From Zhengitettix transpicula (lineage: Eukaryota; Arthropoda; Insecta; Orthoptera; Tetrigidae): a DNA stretch of 64,000 nt. The DNA lies in contig CM073593.1 of assembly GCA_037074705.1 (NCBI GenBank), positions 9,305,001 to 9,369,000 of the forward strand. Reading direction: 5' to 3'. This document shows, piece after piece, positions 47,963-58,407 of this stretch; the stretch's first letter is position 1; every line of letters starts with the position of its first letter. The translations under genes and the position numbers were made by a program. The notes beneath the pieces were generated by a model, which saw nothing but the letters and a program-made list of their open reading frames with translations, searched no databases and was not told the origin of the DNA.

Positions 47963-50031
47963 GGGGCATACCAAGGTGTACAAGGAGGAAGGAAGCATTT
48001 GGGTAGGGGAAAGGATATTTTTAATGTTTTGGTTTTGTTGCATTCCAGTTTAGATCAGGCACAGAATGGTCTTGAGAGTTTCCATAGTCCAGGAAAGTAA
48101 TTGTGTTGATGGGATGACTACATTTTTTATATTGGTTAAGGGTGTGTTTTAGTAGTTGAAAAGTCGATAGAGAATTGGAATTTTTTTTGTAGGAGGTATG
48201 TAGGGTATTTTCTATTTATGAGAGCACTGAAGATTGGTTGGTATAGGTAGGTAGTCTGTTCCAGGAGGTGCAAATGTGAGCTCCCCTAAGGACTCATCTG
48301 TTTACGACAGAGTGTTTGGAAGAGTCAAAGTGACAACTGGTGAAGTGGAGATATAGTAAGATGCAATACCACCAATATGGATAAAGGCCAAACAATTGCT
48401 TGGATTTAGAGCAAGCACACAAAATTTTGTACGAGAAGCAACAATCTCGGAAACGGGACGCCAAAGACAACAGTACCAAAATCAATGTCCATCACAACAG
48501 GCCACCGTATTAACTGCATCGGTCGCCATGATTGGATCTACAAGCTGCCCTGTACGTAGTGGATGGATAATCCGACATGCTTCAGGATACAACACGTATT
48601 TTCCTTGTTTTAATTTGCACGAAATTTTCAATTTCTCCTTAATCTCTGGATGACAACAATCAAACATATCATCGCTAACACTGTGAAGCGCACAGCTCCA
48701 TGCAAACCTTTCTGGATCCATTCAAAGAAAACTTATTCAAACCTCACATCATAGTTAAGTTTAATTAAGGGATATGGATGGCAAAATATCGACCGAACGG
48801 GGAATCGAACCCAGGACGTTCCGCTTACCTTTTTTCATATACTGGGGCATGACTAGTGATTTTATATTGTACAAGCATAAAGAAAAAATGACTCCTCATA
48901 TCAAATTTCATCGATAATATCAAGTGGAAATTAGAGATGCTGCAGTTCCACATTGCCTATAAGCGAGTCGCCACTGTTCAGTTGTTCCTAAAGTCCGTTT
49001 CAAATGGGAGCCGTTCTGGGTGTTAGCGTATCAGAGCAGTGACATAGAAAAACGTTGCCACATCGTCAATAATGAATGACAACAAACACTTACTGCAGCT
49101 GCATGGACAATAATGTGACAACGTCGGACGAAGTTGATTCGCCGGCGCAAGGAAGAGCTTCAAGATCAAATCAGCTCATTTATGAGAAAACTATAGTAAT
49201 TGATTTAGAGGCAAAATATTTTTTTATTTTTCATAATTTCAAAAATTATACATTAAATTCTTCGTTGTTTGATAAAATTAGACTCATAGCATAATATCAC
49301 TTCATTCTTCTACAGCCGCTACTATTTTGGGAGCTGGACGAGTTCCTTAGCACGGATGTGACGTCATACCTACAACTAGTATTAAGGCAAACTAGTAACG
49401 TCATACCGTGTTCCCAGCGGCACCTAATATTCAAAATACACAACACCACAAAAATTATAAACATAAAATTATTTTCATGTCCGGAGGAATTGTACGGGCG
49501 CATGGTATGTAAGAAAAAAGTTTAATAGTAAATATCATTGCGTTAGTAGTCAGTCATATTTTAGTCACGGTTACTTTTGTTCCGCGGCATTCATCTTTGT
49601 CGTTAATTAAATAGTCAATAGTCTTCCAATTAAATGTCAATTTCACCCGCAGATTATGTTCCTGGTCCACAAAGTTGCTGAAAACTTTCAGGAAATCAAC
49701 CAAATAAGCCAACTAGTTGAACAATATAACTGAATTGAAAATAAATTAAAATAATCTAAGCATTCTCAACTTCATTTGGTCTCACAGAATTAAATTATTG
49801 GATTCCAATGATGAAAAATCAAAAGTTTAACTACATTTTTTCGTATTTAATTTTAAAAATAAGGCTGAAAATCACAAATATTTGAATATTTAAATCTGAA
49901 AAATGAAGGGAAATATTCAATATAGAAATTAATGCGTATTAAATAGTTGTTTCTTCTTAAATTTGAAAAGTGAGGTTTATATGAAGGAAAATCCTTTGCT
50001 AAATTACAAATATTTATATGTACATATATAT
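47963..50031. other. Intron 2 stretch with one unassigned ORF and a B-box fragment
   Basis: On the minus strand an open frame of 79 codons (48721-48482) has six cysteines and a mixed, protein-like composition (LKQGKYVLYPEACRIIHPLR), but no family is recognised. Next to it, 48779-48830 read on the minus strand has GTCCTGGGTTCGATTCCCCG, an excellent pol III B box without a matching A box, suggesting a SINE 3' part. The rest is AT-rich and unassigned. Confidence 0.35.
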
Positions 50032-50824
50032 TGTAGCAATAATTAATTAGGCCACTAAATTGATTAGGTATAATTTGAATTATAGCGAATAAATTGAATT
50101 GTAGCGGTATGAGCTATCAAAGACAACAATGGCGGCGAGTTCTTTTCCTTTGTCGAAAAGCCGAAATGGTGACTGCGCGCGCAAAAGAAAGTCAGTCTGC
50201 GGTCGGCGACGAGAAGTGAAACAGTAAAAAGTCTTCGCCGAGATACGTGGCAGTTCGGTCCACATAGAAAAATAAAAACAGTAAGGTTCTGCACTGAGCC
50301 TGGGTCGAGCAAGGAGAAACAAAAAGCCTAAAATCTGCGGCGAGAAGAAAGTAGTCTGGTCTCTGCATATGATAAGTAAAGTCTGCAAACATAAACTACA
50401 AATCATGAGTTTCTGTATGGAAGCAGGAGTTTGCTTCACAAATTGAACAATCTTCGCATTGAGGGATCCGGCAACGGCTAGCTGCCCAGAAAGGGGAGAC
50501 AATAACCGAGGTTCCTGATAGCTGAGGACGTGCACTTCGACCGCGTGTGTGTAAAATCTGCAAGGAAGTTAGAATCAGTGTAAAAATTTGCATTTTTAGT
50601 GTAGTGTTGAAGCTACAAAAGAAAGAGCTGGTGCCAGACGGACAATACGTGAGTAACAAAACCTATATAAATTTGTAAACGATAATTAGAAAGGTAATAG
50701 TCAGATTTCGTTCAGTTTCTTTACATTTAGCCTTCTTTCATTTCATTTATCGTCATATTATTTTAGGTGAATTTTTATGTTTGAATTGTTAATCAGTTTA
50801 TAAATCACTTTTCAGTTAATTATC

Positions 50825-50847
50825 AAACCCAGTTGTGACCCTGAGAG
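50825..50847 (+). other. Conserved internal LTR box, LTR 2
   Basis: AAACCCAGTTGTGACCCTGA then GAG, matching the box in the other LTRs (pattern CCCA-x-T-x2-x-GACCCTGAGA). Confidence 0.55.
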
Positions 50848-51017
50848 AATAGATCTTAATTTGATTGTATTTGTTTTAATTTTGGAAGCCACAAGTGAAT
50901 AAAATAACAAATTGTTTTATTTGTTAATTTTTGATAATCTTTTCTTTTAATTAACCTTTCTTTTGAGAATTTATTAAATCTATTAATTAAGAGAGAGTCG
51001 GGTGATCATTACATAAA

Positions 51018-51035
51018 TGGCGCCCAACGTGGGGC
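51018..51035 (+). other. Primer-binding site beside LTR 2
   Basis: TGGCGCCCAACGTGGGGC starts four bases after the TTACA end of the LTR. It starts with TGGCGCC as many retroelement PBSs do, and is closest to the Ty3/gypsy form ending in CAACGTGGGGC. The tRNA is not identified. Confidence 0.7.
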
Positions 51036-51074
51036 AAATTAATAAACCTTAACATGTTAATTATTACAATATAT

Positions 51075-51933
51075 TGTGGTAATTAAAAGGAAATCATTAA
51101 TTAATAAACAAATATTTAGTCTCGTATTGTATGCAGCAGAAGGCACACGGGTTGTACCCAAGGATGAAGCAATGTGGGGATAATTGGGGGTAGATTAGAC
51201 GAGGGTGTGGGGAGGTGTGCGCCCGGCTTTGTGGGGAGCTCAGAAAAAGTTCACTCGGCTTTGTGTGGAGGTGTGAAAAAGTCGAGGAAATATAGCAGAG
51301 GAGTCGTCGTGAGAGAGGTAGTCTGGCAGTACGAGTTCGTCTGTGGTGGTCCTCCTGGACATCGGGCCGCGTTAGGGTGCCGAAATGCAGGTTCAAAGGA
51401 GATGAATAGATAGAACTGATAAATTATTGAACGAATTGATGTGGATTAGTGGACTGTGAAAAAAATATAAGTAAATTGATCGAAGTAAAGTCGTCGTGAG
51501 AATAAAGTGGGAGTCTTCGTAAGCAGTCAGTGAGAGAGCTACGTGTGTAGTCAATATTAAACATTTAGAGTGAGAGCCTGTAGGGAGCGGAGCTATAGTA
51601 AAGTCGTCGTTGGAAATATAGCTGTGCACAGACAACTGCATCCAGCAGATAATAATCATCGGAACGAGAGCTAAATACTTATTAAACGAACATTTCTTTA
51701 TTCCATTGTAAAAATTTGTTTATCAAGTATTTGTTTTATTAAAGGCCCAGTAAACCACCCTGAGAAAGAGAAAATTTTATTGTAAAACATTAATTAATAA
51801 CTGTTGTAAAAATTCATTTGATAACTTGTGTAAATTCAATTGTTTGTGTGTTAATAAATTAATTTGTTTGTCTATTTTAAAATCTCGATTCTTACTAAAA
51901 CACCCAATCATTTTAATATTTGTGAGTACCACA
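51075..51933 (+). mobile_element. Gypsy-type LTR followed by a PBS (LTR 3)
   Basis: It runs from TGTGGTAATTAAAAGGAAAT to GAGTACCACA, 859 bp, with ATATAT directly before it (shared with the end of LTR 2). A PBS word, TTGGCGTCTTCAACGTGTGG, follows at 51936. The conserved box AAAGGCCCAGTAAACCACCC, TGAGA is at 51742. Its first 70 bases resemble those of LTRs 1 and 4 read on the other strand. Instead of gag, an inverted LTR follows after 112 bp. Confidence 0.75.
51742..51766 (+). other. Conserved internal LTR box, LTR 3
   Basis: AAAGGCCCAGTAAACCACCC then TGAGA, about 170 bases before the LTR end. Confidence 0.6.
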
Positions 51934-52045
51934 AATTGGCGTCTTCAACGTGTGGCTTTCTTGGTAAATTAAATTGAAAAACAGTAATTAAAGAATGACA
52001 ATCAATTAACATTTATTTAAAAAGTCACACGTTGAAACGTCAATT
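51934..52045. other. 112-bp spacer with two PBS words facing each other
   Basis: The left edge carries TTGGCGTCTTCAACGTGTGG on the plus strand. The right edge carries TTGACGTTTCAACGTGTGAC on the minus strand (about 52024-52043). Between them are some 65 bases of AT-rich sequence with no reading frame. Confidence 0.7.
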
Positions 52046-53256
52046 TGTAGTTATTTAAATATTAAAATGATACGATTGTTTTAATAAGAATCAAGATTTT
52101 AAAATAGACAAACAAATTAATTAATTAACGCAAATCAATTAAATTTACACAAGTTATTAAGGCAAATAAATTTCAATTTACATTATCTATTATCAATTTA
52201 TTTTACAATAAAAAAAACATGACTATTTCTCAGGGTCGATTATTGGGCCTTTAATAAAGAAAATACTTGTTAAACAATTAAATTTTATGAAGCTATCCTG
52301 GAATTAATTCATCAATAGATTATTACAATGCAAAATATAAAATATGAACTTTAAATTCTGAACTAAATCGGAAATCTGACGATAATATCTTTACTTACGA
52401 GTTTACAGATAATTTACAAATAATTTTATGATTTTCTCTCATTTCTGCGGAGACATTTTGAGATTAACGCGTGTTCTCCGAACCCATGCGACGCCGGCCG
52501 ACATTTTTTTAATGTCGGACCTTCATTAATTGTCTTTTGCAATTAATTTCAATTAACTAACCGCAGGTTCACCTACGGAAAAAAAAAACCTTATTACGAC
52601 TTTAAAAAAAAAACTTCCTCTAAATAATCAAGTTCGGTCATCTTTCCGGAAACATCGGCAACGAACGGAGTCGAAGCCGCGCACCTTAATGTTTCTGGTA
52701 CTCAAGGAAATTGCCTCGTTCATACACCCACATACTTGTTACACTTTATAGACAGGCCATTTTTATACACTGACTCTAATCAACACTTTTAGTTTGACAA
52801 AATGATTGGCAATGGTTGGTTCACTGTTCGTTTAACAAATCTTATTAGCTCGTTCCGAAGTTTGTTAACTGCTGGATGCAGTTACCTGAACTCCCAAAAT
52901 TGAAGAAAATGGATTAACTTGAGAATATAATAATTTAGACTCAGCACTCTAAATATTTAGCTTTGAATTTTCGTAGTTATCTGCTCACATACTGCAACAT
53001 TTAAATGTTCTAAATGATTTAGCTGTTGTGTTACATATATCCAGACACTTTCTAGATTTTATCCTTCGTGTCCGTCCACTGCTATATTCCCGAGACGACT
53101 GGCCTACACTCCGCGTCTAGCGAACCAACATCTAGAATACCAGCAAGCATTGCATTCTTGCCACATTCTTGTACACGACTTGTGTGTTTTTATGCCGCCG
53201 ACAATGCGAGTCCAAATTCTGTTCATTAATTAATTATTTTCCTTTTAATTACTACA
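52046..53256 (-). mobile_element. Gypsy-type LTR, inverted relative to LTR 3 (LTR 4)
   Basis: On the minus strand it begins TGTAGTAATTAAAAGGAAAA (53256) and ends ATAACTACA (52046), 1,211 bp. TTTTATATATATATAT lies outside it. It is a close relative of LTR 1: both contain GCTAGACGCGG near the start and AGGCCCA...GACCCTGAGA near the end. A C-rich stretch with GCGACGCCGGCC-type words lies near 52485-52500, absent from LTR 1. Confidence 0.75.
52230..52254 (-). other. Conserved internal LTR box, LTR 4
   Basis: On the minus strand: AAAGGCCCAATAATCGACCC, TGAGA. Confidence 0.6.
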
Positions 53257-53272
53257 TTTTATATATATATAT

Positions 53273-54334
53273 TGTAGTAATTGGTAATTAAGGCATTGTT
53301 CTAATTGAGAAGTTGAATTGTAGAGGACTCATTATTGGTGGATATAGCGGACGCCGCAACAAACCGGCAAGGCAAAGGAAGTATTGTTGATTGGTCGAGA
53401 AGGTTTTACGCGCTCAAAATTTACGAGACGAACGAATAGTCGGGTAGTAAGAAGCAAGGAGAACAGACCAAAATTCTAATTCATGAAAATTTGAACAAGA
53501 CAGTCAGGCAATGAACGGCGAGGTGTAAAGACCACAAAATTCTAATACACGAAAAGTTGAACAATTTAGTCAGTCAGCAGCGGGAATGAAAAAGGTCTAA
53601 TTTAAAGAACGAGAAAGTGTTCCAGTAACCATTACGCTGTGATATCAAAAATGCAGAAACTGAACTAGTCTTCAGTCAACAGACAAAACCAATGAGGTGC
53701 ATGTTCAACAGAAATCCACGAGACCTACAAATCCAGGTTGCAGTAAATCATCGAGAATCGACAAAGTTGTTTTAAACCAACTAACAAACTACGATAATTA
53801 GAGTCTGTGAACATTTAGAGTCTGTGAGTACTTAGAATCAGTGATATCCCCAAAATTGTGCACGAAAAGTTAAAATGAGACCTGGGCTGCCGTAAGTAGA
53901 AAGAAAACTTTAAAATCATTGTAAACCACGTTTAAAAGATAAACGTCAGATCGTTCTTTAATTATCGATAAAATGAGATCTTTAATTATTCAGATCATTC
54001 TTTATTTCTTGATAAAAATTAAAATTGTTTAAATTCAATCTTTAGTATTATTTCTTCAGCAACAAATTTCGTCTATGTTCAGACGCATTGATTCCCATAT
54101 AAAGTAAATGTAATTTTTGTGATTTTGTTTATATAAATTCTGCCATTATCAAACCCAGTTCAAGACCCTGAGATCCCAATTATTTTGTAATTTGAATACT
54201 TGTTTTAAAATTGTTAATAAATCTTGTTTAATAGTTTTCACGTAATAGTTCTTTTCATTTATAAACGCCACATTTAAATTCATATCTTGAATTATTGTCA
54301 AAAGATAATAAAAGCTAGTTTATAAATTATTACA
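53273..54334 (+). mobile_element. Gypsy-type solo LTR (LTR 5)
   Basis: It runs from TGTAGTAATTGGTAATTAAG to TATAAATTATTACA, 1,062 bp, flanked on both sides by AT repeats (ATATATATAT). It carries the conserved box at 54147 and no reading frame. No clear PBS module is attached, unlike LTRs 1, 2, 3 and 6. Confidence 0.75.
54147..54173 (+). other. Conserved internal LTR box, LTR 5
   Basis: ATCAAACCCAGTTCAAGACC, CTGAGAT. It is nearest to the form in LTR 2. Confidence 0.55.
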
Positions 54335-54359
54335 ATATATATATATATATATATATATA
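54335..54359. repeat. (AT)n microsatellite at the end of LTR 5
   Basis: About 25 bases of AT repeat directly after the LTR end. It probably served as the integration target. Confidence 0.9.
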
Positions 54360-54400
54360 ACACTTAAGGAAAATGTGACGAGGTCAAATTAAATAACATA

Positions 54401-54628
54401 TTAGGATAGGAAAGAGAGCCAGCGATGCTGACTTACCTGAAATCTGTAGTTGGTCGAGTCTGGTAAAGGTAGAAGTTCAAATTCATGCCCGGCCGGCACG
54501 CAGTTCAGTTTTCCCTTCCTGACGAAAGGGGCTCAGGCACTCGAAAATTTTAAGTTGCACCTATGCCACACTGTACCGACTACTGATTTCAGGTAAGTCG
54601 GCATCGCTGTCTCTCCTTCCTATCCTAA
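54401..54628. mobile_element. Miniature inverted-repeat element, 228 bp
   Basis: The left arm TTAGGATAGGAAAGAGAGCC, AGCGATGCTGACTTACCTGA, AATC is matched, inverted, by the right arm at 54570-54628 with about nine in ten bases alike over at least 45 bp. Weaker pairing continues inward. There is no reading frame. It sits between LTR 5 and LTR 6. Each arm contains TTTCAGGTAAGT on its outward-reading strand (see findings). Confidence 0.8.
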
Positions 54629-54682
54629 TGTATACATATATTGTAATAATCACAATAAAATGATTATTTCTAAATCAAAACA

Positions 54683-54706
54683 AGCCCCCACGTTGAGGTG
54701 CCAAAA
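54683..54706 (-). other. Primer-binding-site word beside LTR 6
   Basis: On the minus strand TTTTGGCACCTCAACGTGGG then GGC, directly after the GATTATTACA end at 54707. Confidence 0.6.
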
Positions 54707-54888
54707 TGTAATAATCAAGTTTAATTATTTAAATTAAATCCCACATTGGAACACATTTGTAATAGTTAAAATGATAGGATTTAAAATGAAAATACAGAAT
54801 TTAAAATATAAATAGTTAATTTATTAAAACAAATTCTTATCACCATTGAAAATTTTGTTACAAGTTGGTAAAGTACCACCGCTTAATT

Positions 54889-54911
54889 TCAGGGCCGACT
54901 ATCGGGCCTCC
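54889..54911 (-). other. Conserved internal LTR box, LTR 6
   Basis: On the minus strand GGAGGCCCGATAGTCGGCCC, TGA, a diverged but aligned form of the box in LTRs 1, 3 and 4. Confidence 0.5.
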
Positions 54912-55659
54912 AATAAAGAATGTTACAAGATAATTCTAACTTACAAAGTGAAAAATTCTTAACTTAAACAATTAGTGAAATATGAAAAATATCGATAATT
55001 GTTATTTACATTATGTTTACAGATAATAAATTCTCTTTTTAGTTTAGATTACCATTTTGCTGTTCGCAGAGGGCTCGACCTCACTCGATTATTGTTAAAC
55101 ACTTCACAGACAGGCCATGTTTCACTGAATTTAATGTGGTTGTAATTTTCAGACACAAAGCACTTCCTGCTCTTTTCAGTTGATAACGTTGTTTTAAATC
55201 TTTGATGCTTTCATAAATATGCCAATGGACAATACTTCAGATTATCGCCTCGTAATCCATAAACCCGGGACTTTACTATATTACGTCTCTGCTGCCTCTA
55301 TACACTTGCTTGAATATAGTCACAGGAACTTTGAATCAGAATTCGCTTTCCTGGTCTAAGTAATTCTCAATTACAAGTTCTGATAAAAACACTCTCCAGC
55401 TTTCCAGAAAATACTCTCTGCTATCTCTCTCTCTCCGCCGATTCCCAACACACACTCTTTTTGCTCTCTGACTATCCTATACTTCTCCCAAAAACACACT
55501 AAGGTTCCGCGCGTTCAGTCATGCCTTCGCGACAATGCCTATTAGCAAGCAAACATTTTGGCCCCATAATCTTGTAGACAATGCTTATATTTACGCCTCT
55601 GACCATGAAAATCGTAAAATTTTGTTCATTAAACAATTACAAGTTTTTTAATTACCACA

Positions 55660-55877
55660 ATATATATATATATATGAAAAATGAAGGGATATATAAAATA
55701 TAATATGTAATAAATTTTTTATTATTTCTTTTGAATATGCGCCATAACTAAAGGGATACTACTAGAAAACTATATTATTATTTAGGAATTATTCTATGCA
55801 GATCATATATTTCATAATTAGTATGTGAGTCGTGCTACCGAAGTCGTCTTTTACCCATTTGAAATTTTTATTATTGA
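55660..55877. other. Intron 2 spacer, AT-rich
   Basis: Contains the AT run flanking LTR 6. Nothing else is supported. Confidence 0.5.
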
Positions 55878-58302
55878 ATAGCTGGGTGTCCAGCGTTGCC
55901 TAGGTTGTCATTTATCTATAACCCCCGATTAAACTCCAATCTCAATTGCTTTTGCTTTTCTTTCATGTAACTCACCTCGACCCCTATCCCTAAATGTGCG
56001 CACGTCCCATGCCGATAGGGAGAACTCATTGACCAGGAAAATGTTTCAATCCGACGAACAAATCGGCCGATATAACATGTTCGAAAATTTCCACCCCCGC
56101 TAATGTGGGATAAACCAAAAGTATTTATTCGACGCAAAAGTCGACCGGTTACTTTTTTAAATTTCTACCCCCGCCCACCTCCGCCCAGCCCCTGCCACCG
56201 CAGCCCACCTCCGCGCGTTGACCATATTGTCATAAATAAACTCAGCCACATTCATATCCCTCTGTTTGACTCCAATCTCGGTCGTATTGACATTATTTTT
56301 CTGTAACGCACCACCAAACACCATCCCTAAGCGTGCATCCCTCCCATGCCGATAGGGGTTCAAATTATACTCAAACAATATCGCTAGAAATATTATAAAC
56401 GTCTTTGACCACGAAAAATATTTATTCCACGCAAATAACGACTGGTAACATGTTTGAAAATTTCCACCCCCAAACGACCCCCGCTTGGAGGAGTTTAACG
56501 CCAAGTTGAATGTCATAATTAAACATTCAAAACCTCGATTTGACTCCAATCTCGATTATTTTTTCGTTATTTTAATGTTATACCACTCCACTCCCTGCCT
56601 TAAGGGTGCTCCCCTTCCAAACCTTAAACGGATTGAAATTATAAAGAAATTTTTAGAATCTAATTGATTTCGTTATATATTTATTAGAAGCAAAAAAATC
56701 GGGCAGTTAACCGTTTTTGAAAATTTCTACCCCCGCCCAAATACGCGCCGCCCCTCCGTACCCCCTCCCCGTTTCTCAGGTTGTCATAAATAAACTCAGC
56801 GACATCCATAACACCCAATTTGACTCCTATCCCGGTTGCTTTTGCATTATTTTTATGAAAACGTACTTCGATCCCTACCCCTAAATGTGGTCACGTCCCA
56901 TGCCGAAAGAGGTTTAAGTCATTCACCCCGCAAAAGTTTCTTTTGACAAATATTTAGGCCGTTTTAACATGTTCGATAATTTCCACCCCCGTCCACCCCT
57001 ATACTGTTGGTAAAATAAAATTTTTATTAACATATTTCAACTCAGCGGCATCCATAACCTTGCATTTTACTCAAATTTCGGGTGTTTTAGCGTTAGCTTT
57101 TGTATTTCCGATCCACCCCACCCATAATAATTCCCCTCCCAAGTCGAAAGGTGTAGAAATTATACACAGACAACGTTTGGAGAAATATTATGAATCCGAT
57201 TGACCCCGAAAAATATTTGTTTCTCTGATTGACCATGAAAAGTCTGTATCAGACAAATTTAGACCGTTTGATATGTTTAAAAAATGACACCTCCGTCAAC
57301 CCCCGCCGCTGGTGGTTAAATGGCAAGTTAATTATCATAATTATATTACTCAGCGACATCCATAACCCTGGATTTGATTCCAATCTCGGTTGTATTCGAG
57401 TTATTTTGTTGTGACGCCCCCCTAAGGGTGCTCTACTTCTAAGCCCGAAAGAGGTTCAAATTATATACAGAGAGCATGTAGAGAAATTTTATCAATCTCA
57501 TTTATCCCGAAAAATATTTATTCGTCGCAAAAATTTGTCTATTAATATGTTTAAATTTTATCCCCGCCCATCTCAACGGAGCCCCTTCCATTCCCACCAA
57601 CACCTGCACGTTGCCCAGATAGTTATAAATAAACTCTTAGACATCCATAACTCATATTTGATTCGTATCTCTGTTGTTTTCGCGTTATATTTTTGTATTA
57701 CACCAGCACCCTTAAGCAAGGTTCCCTCCCCCCCAATTGCCGAAAAGGGTAGAAATTATATACAAACAACATCGGTAGAAATACTGTCAATATCATTGAA
57801 CCTGACAAATTTTTATATCACGCAAAATTCGAACGTTTAACATGTTTGAAAATTACCACCCCCAACCACTCCCGATTGGAGTGCAGTCTGCAAGTCATAA
57901 GTAAACCCAGTGACAACCATAACCCCGGATTCGACTCCAATCTCGGCTGTATTCTTTATTTTCTGGTTACGCCGCTCCACCCCTACCCCTAAGCGCGCTC
58001 CTCTTTCATTGGGAAAGGGGTAGAATTTATACACAAACAACATCGGTAGAAATATTATCAATGCCACTGAACCCAACAAATATTTATATGACGCAAATAT
58101 TGGCTGTTTTAGAATGTTTGAAAATTTCCTGCTCAGTCCACACCCGCTCCTGGGAGTGGTAAGCGTGTCTCGCCATGACAGTACTGTTTCATGTGTTTTG
58201 AAGAAAATGTGTACCCATTTTTGTTGCAATATATCTAAGAATTTAAATTTGAATATAAATTAACGTATATACATACTAACATACATCTTTTTTTATTATA
58301 TA
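55878..58302 (+). repeat. Family T element with about eight internal units
   Basis: The head is ATAGCTGGGTGTCCAGCG. GACTCCAATCTC-type words lie near 55934, 56268, 56543, 56820, 57067, 57376, 57662 and 57932, a period of about 250-330 bp. The tail is TTTTGAAGAAAATGTGTACC, TTTTTGTTGCAAT, ACATACTAACATACATC and TTTTTATTATATAGAT. It is antisense in intron 2 of the LRRC28-like gene. There are no genes. Confidence 0.88.
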
Positions 58303-58407
58303 GATCTCTTAACCCAAAATCACGTACTTAGCGCCAAAGTATACTGATTGTATTGCCAACCACGTCAGATACTACCAACCTAAATCGAATTGCTACTTCA
58401 ATCATTA
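58303..58407 (+). repeat. Segment shared with 38412-38515
   Basis: GATCTCTTAACCCAAAATCA to AATCGAATTGCTACTTCAAT, almost identical to the stretch before the family T head at 38516. Here it follows directly after the tail of the previous family T element. Confidence 0.85.

Larger units (their letters stand above)
50032..51068 (+). mobile_element. Gypsy-type LTR with one PBS module (LTR 2)
   Basis: The body runs from TGTAGCAATAATTAATTAGG (50032) to GATCATTACA (51013). A canonical primer-binding word TGGCGCCCAACGTGGGGC follows at 51018-51035. After about 33 more bases comes a second LTR-like end, TTAATTATTACA (to 51068), which meets ATATAT. The left flank is also an AT repeat (ACATATATAT). No internal genes remain. 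The body includes a moderately GC-rich part at 50120-50340 and the conserved box at 50825. Confidence 0.75.
54652..55659 (-). mobile_element. Gypsy-type solo LTR with two extra PBS/LTR-end modules (LTR 6)
   Basis: On the minus strand it begins TGTGGTAATTAAAAAACTTG at 55659, next to ATATATATATAT. The body ends AACTATTACA at 54758. A degenerate PBS-like word (AATGTGTTCCAATGTGGG), a second LTR-like end (TTGATTATTACA, at 54707) and a good PBS word (TTTTGGCACCTCAACGTGGG) follow. A third end, GTGATTATTACA at 54652, meets ATATATG. This repeats the layout of LTR 1 at an unrelated place. No genes are present. Confidence 0.72.

Noticed and set aside
50064..50659. Several minus-strand frames of 66-151 codons
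   Set aside because: They fall inside LTR 2 and read against its sense strand. No family resemblance was seen and LTRs rarely encode proteins.
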